From Lentisphaerales bacterium (GTDB taxonomy: Bacteria; Verrucomicrobiota; Lentisphaeria; Lentisphaerales; Lentisphaeraceae): a DNA stretch of 59,880 nt. The stretch is from NCBI GenBank assembly GCA_022446985.1, contig JAKVBD010000027.1, positions 1-59,880 of the forward strand, read 5' to 3'. Positions within the stretch are counted from its first letter, which is position 1, and each line of letters begins with the position of its first letter. The position numbers and the translations under genes are program-made. Shown piece after piece: positions 59,013 through 59,880 of the stretch. The notes under the pieces were generated by a model, which was given only the letters and a program-made list of their open reading frames with translations, was not told where the DNA came from and made no database searches.

Positions 59013-59880
59013 TCAGTCGTCAAGGTCTGCTTCAGCAAACCATTTACCAGACTTAGCAAAAACTCTTTTCTCAGTTACAACAAGAGCTTTACTGCCGCCG
59101 CCACCTTTAGCAACAACAAAAGCCAAAATTGCAAATAAGACGCCTGCGCCACCTGGAATTGCCATAGCAGCAGCTCCTTCCATACCCATGAGGGCAGGAA
59201 CAAGGCCGGCAACACCAGCCAATAAAGCAAAGACAGCTGCAAATACAGCGCCACCAGAATCTCCGGCTTCAGTTTCGCAAACAAATACTTCTTCATCATT
59301 AGAAAGTTCAGACTCTACAAATGGAGGTACTTTCTTAACAGGACGTCTCTTCTTAACGCCGCTTTTCTTAGAGCTTGAAGCTGCAGCTGGATTCTTGGCC
59401 GTAGACTTCGGTGATTTTTTCTTTTTAGCTGCAGGTGCAGGTGCGGCAGCAGGTGCAGGTGCAGCAGGTGCAGCAGCAGGTGCAGCAGGTGCAGCAGGTG
59501 CAGCAGCAGCAGCAGGTGCAGCAGGTGCAGCAGCTGCAGCAGCAGCAGCAGGTGCAGCTGCAGCAGCAGCAGCAGCAGCAGGTGCAGCAGCAGCAGCAGC
59601 AGGTGCAGCAGGTGCAGCAAGTGCAGCAGGCACAGCAGCAGTAGCAGCAGCAGCATCAGGTGCAGCAGGTGCAGCAGCAGCAGGTGCAGCAGCAGCAGGT
59701 GCAGCAGCAGCAGGTGCAGCTGCAGCAGGTGCAGCTGCAGGTGCAGCAGCAGGTGCAGCTACAGGTGCAGCAGCAGGTGCAGCAGCTGGTGTAGCAGGTG
59801 CAACAGCAGCAGCAGCCAGCAGCTGCAGCAGCAGCAGCAGATGCAGCAGAAGCAGCAGAGGCAGCAGCAGCAGCAGCAGC
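59013..59880 (-). CDS. Ala/Pro-rich protein with basic linker and C-terminal membrane domain (partial)
   Basis: The reading frame enters from the right edge and ends at 59013. From 59816 downward it encodes about 135 residues of Ala/Pro repeats (AAPAAAP), then a Lys-rich linker (AAKKKKSPKSTAKNP, KKRRPVKKV), an acidic patch, two hydrophobic helices (FAAVFALLAGVAGLVPALM, then VLFAILAFVVA) and a short tail ALVVTEKRVFAKSGKWF. The frame upstream of 59816 reads poly-Leu, and the adjacent frame reads poly-Ala, so a frame break at 59816 or an assembly error is likely. The start is not visible. Function is unknown. Confidence 0.6.
   Translation of the reverse strand, partial: LLLLLLPLLLLLHLLLLLQLLAAAAVAPATPAAAPAAAPVAAPAAAPAAAPAAAAPAAAAPAAAAPAAAAPAAPDAAAATAAVPAALAAPAAPAAAAAAPAAAAAAAAAPAAAAAAAAPAAPAAAAAPAAPAAPAAAPAAPAPAAAPAPAAKKKKSPKSTAKNPAAASSSKKSGVKKRRPVKKVPPFVESELSNDEEVFVCETEAGDSGGAVFAAVFALLAGVAGLVPALMGMEGAAAMAIPGGAGVLFAILAFVVAKGGGGSKALVVTEKRVFAKSGKWFAEADLDD
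59426..59880. repeat. Degenerate GCA/GCT trinucleotide repeat region
   Basis: About 450 bp of gcagcaggt-type repeats, coding for Ala/Pro on the minus strand. Nearly all three frames stay open on both strands. Such sequence is prone to slippage and to assembly error, and the window ends inside it. Confidence 0.9.

Noticed and set aside
59435..59656. Gln/Val-rich and Leu/His-rich ORFs in the trinucleotide repeat
   Set aside because: They are frame shadows of the Ala/Pro-coding repeat.

Overview
This 59.9-kb window is an AT-rich bacterial chromosome segment from a Gram-negative organism: it encodes a WaaP-type LPS heptose kinase, periplasmic lipoproteins and a periplasmic dihaem peroxidase. A decayed pilin-like exported protein, a sigma factor fused to an FHA domain and the general protein style suggest the PVC group, most plausibly a marine Lentisphaera. 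That assignment is inference from gene style only; no rRNA is present and I recognised no tRNA.

Layout. 1-13 kb: an exported orphan, an RpoD-like sigma factor, a patatin-like phospholipase, MutS2, an exported protein with DnaJ-type zinc repeats, a membrane-anchored PTS Enzyme I homologue and a fused 5-oxoprolinase. 13-15.7 kb: an ApaH-like phosphatase followed by a decay zone with a pilin-like pseudogene and an internally deleted transposase. 15.7-23 kb: AcnB, the agmatine-to-putrescine pair AguB/AguA, a TPR protein coupled to MutL. 22.9-29.3 kb: a broken AlbA_2/Schlafen-type gene, an RRM protein, a YgjP-like metalloprotease, an HprK-related kinase B homologue with a damaged P-loop, a Nudix hydrolase, a DEAD-box helicase, a dihaem cytochrome c peroxidase and a small lipoprotein. 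29.7-36.7 kb: the complete F1Fo ATP synthase operon (atpZ-I-B-E-F-H-A-G-D-C). 36.8-43.4 kb: GAPDH, efp-epmA, an acyl-CoA ligase, and a WaaP/WaaG-like LPS core pair. 43.6-47.9 kb: a broken ribosome-hibernation-factor-like gene, a dual-specificity phosphatase, an unknown 91-residue protein, an ECF-like sigma factor fused to an FHA domain, and a dksA-lspA-miaA operon. 48-59.9 kb: Zwf, a complete oligopeptide ABC importer (oppABCDF), FabI, a DUF2330-like membrane protein, a formyltransferase, and an Ala/Pro-rich protein running off the window in a trinucleotide repeat.

Most of the window is core metabolism and information processing in compact operons, many with 1-8 nt overlaps and clear hairpin terminators. 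The unusual content is domain architecture: sigma-FHA, membrane-tethered Enzyme I, an OppC with a fibronectin-III-like insertion, and a MutL lacking its DQHA motif. There is also a set of small decayed genes with internal stops or frameshifts (pilin-like, AlbA_2, HPF-like, transposase). No CRISPR array, prophage or intact mobile element was seen.
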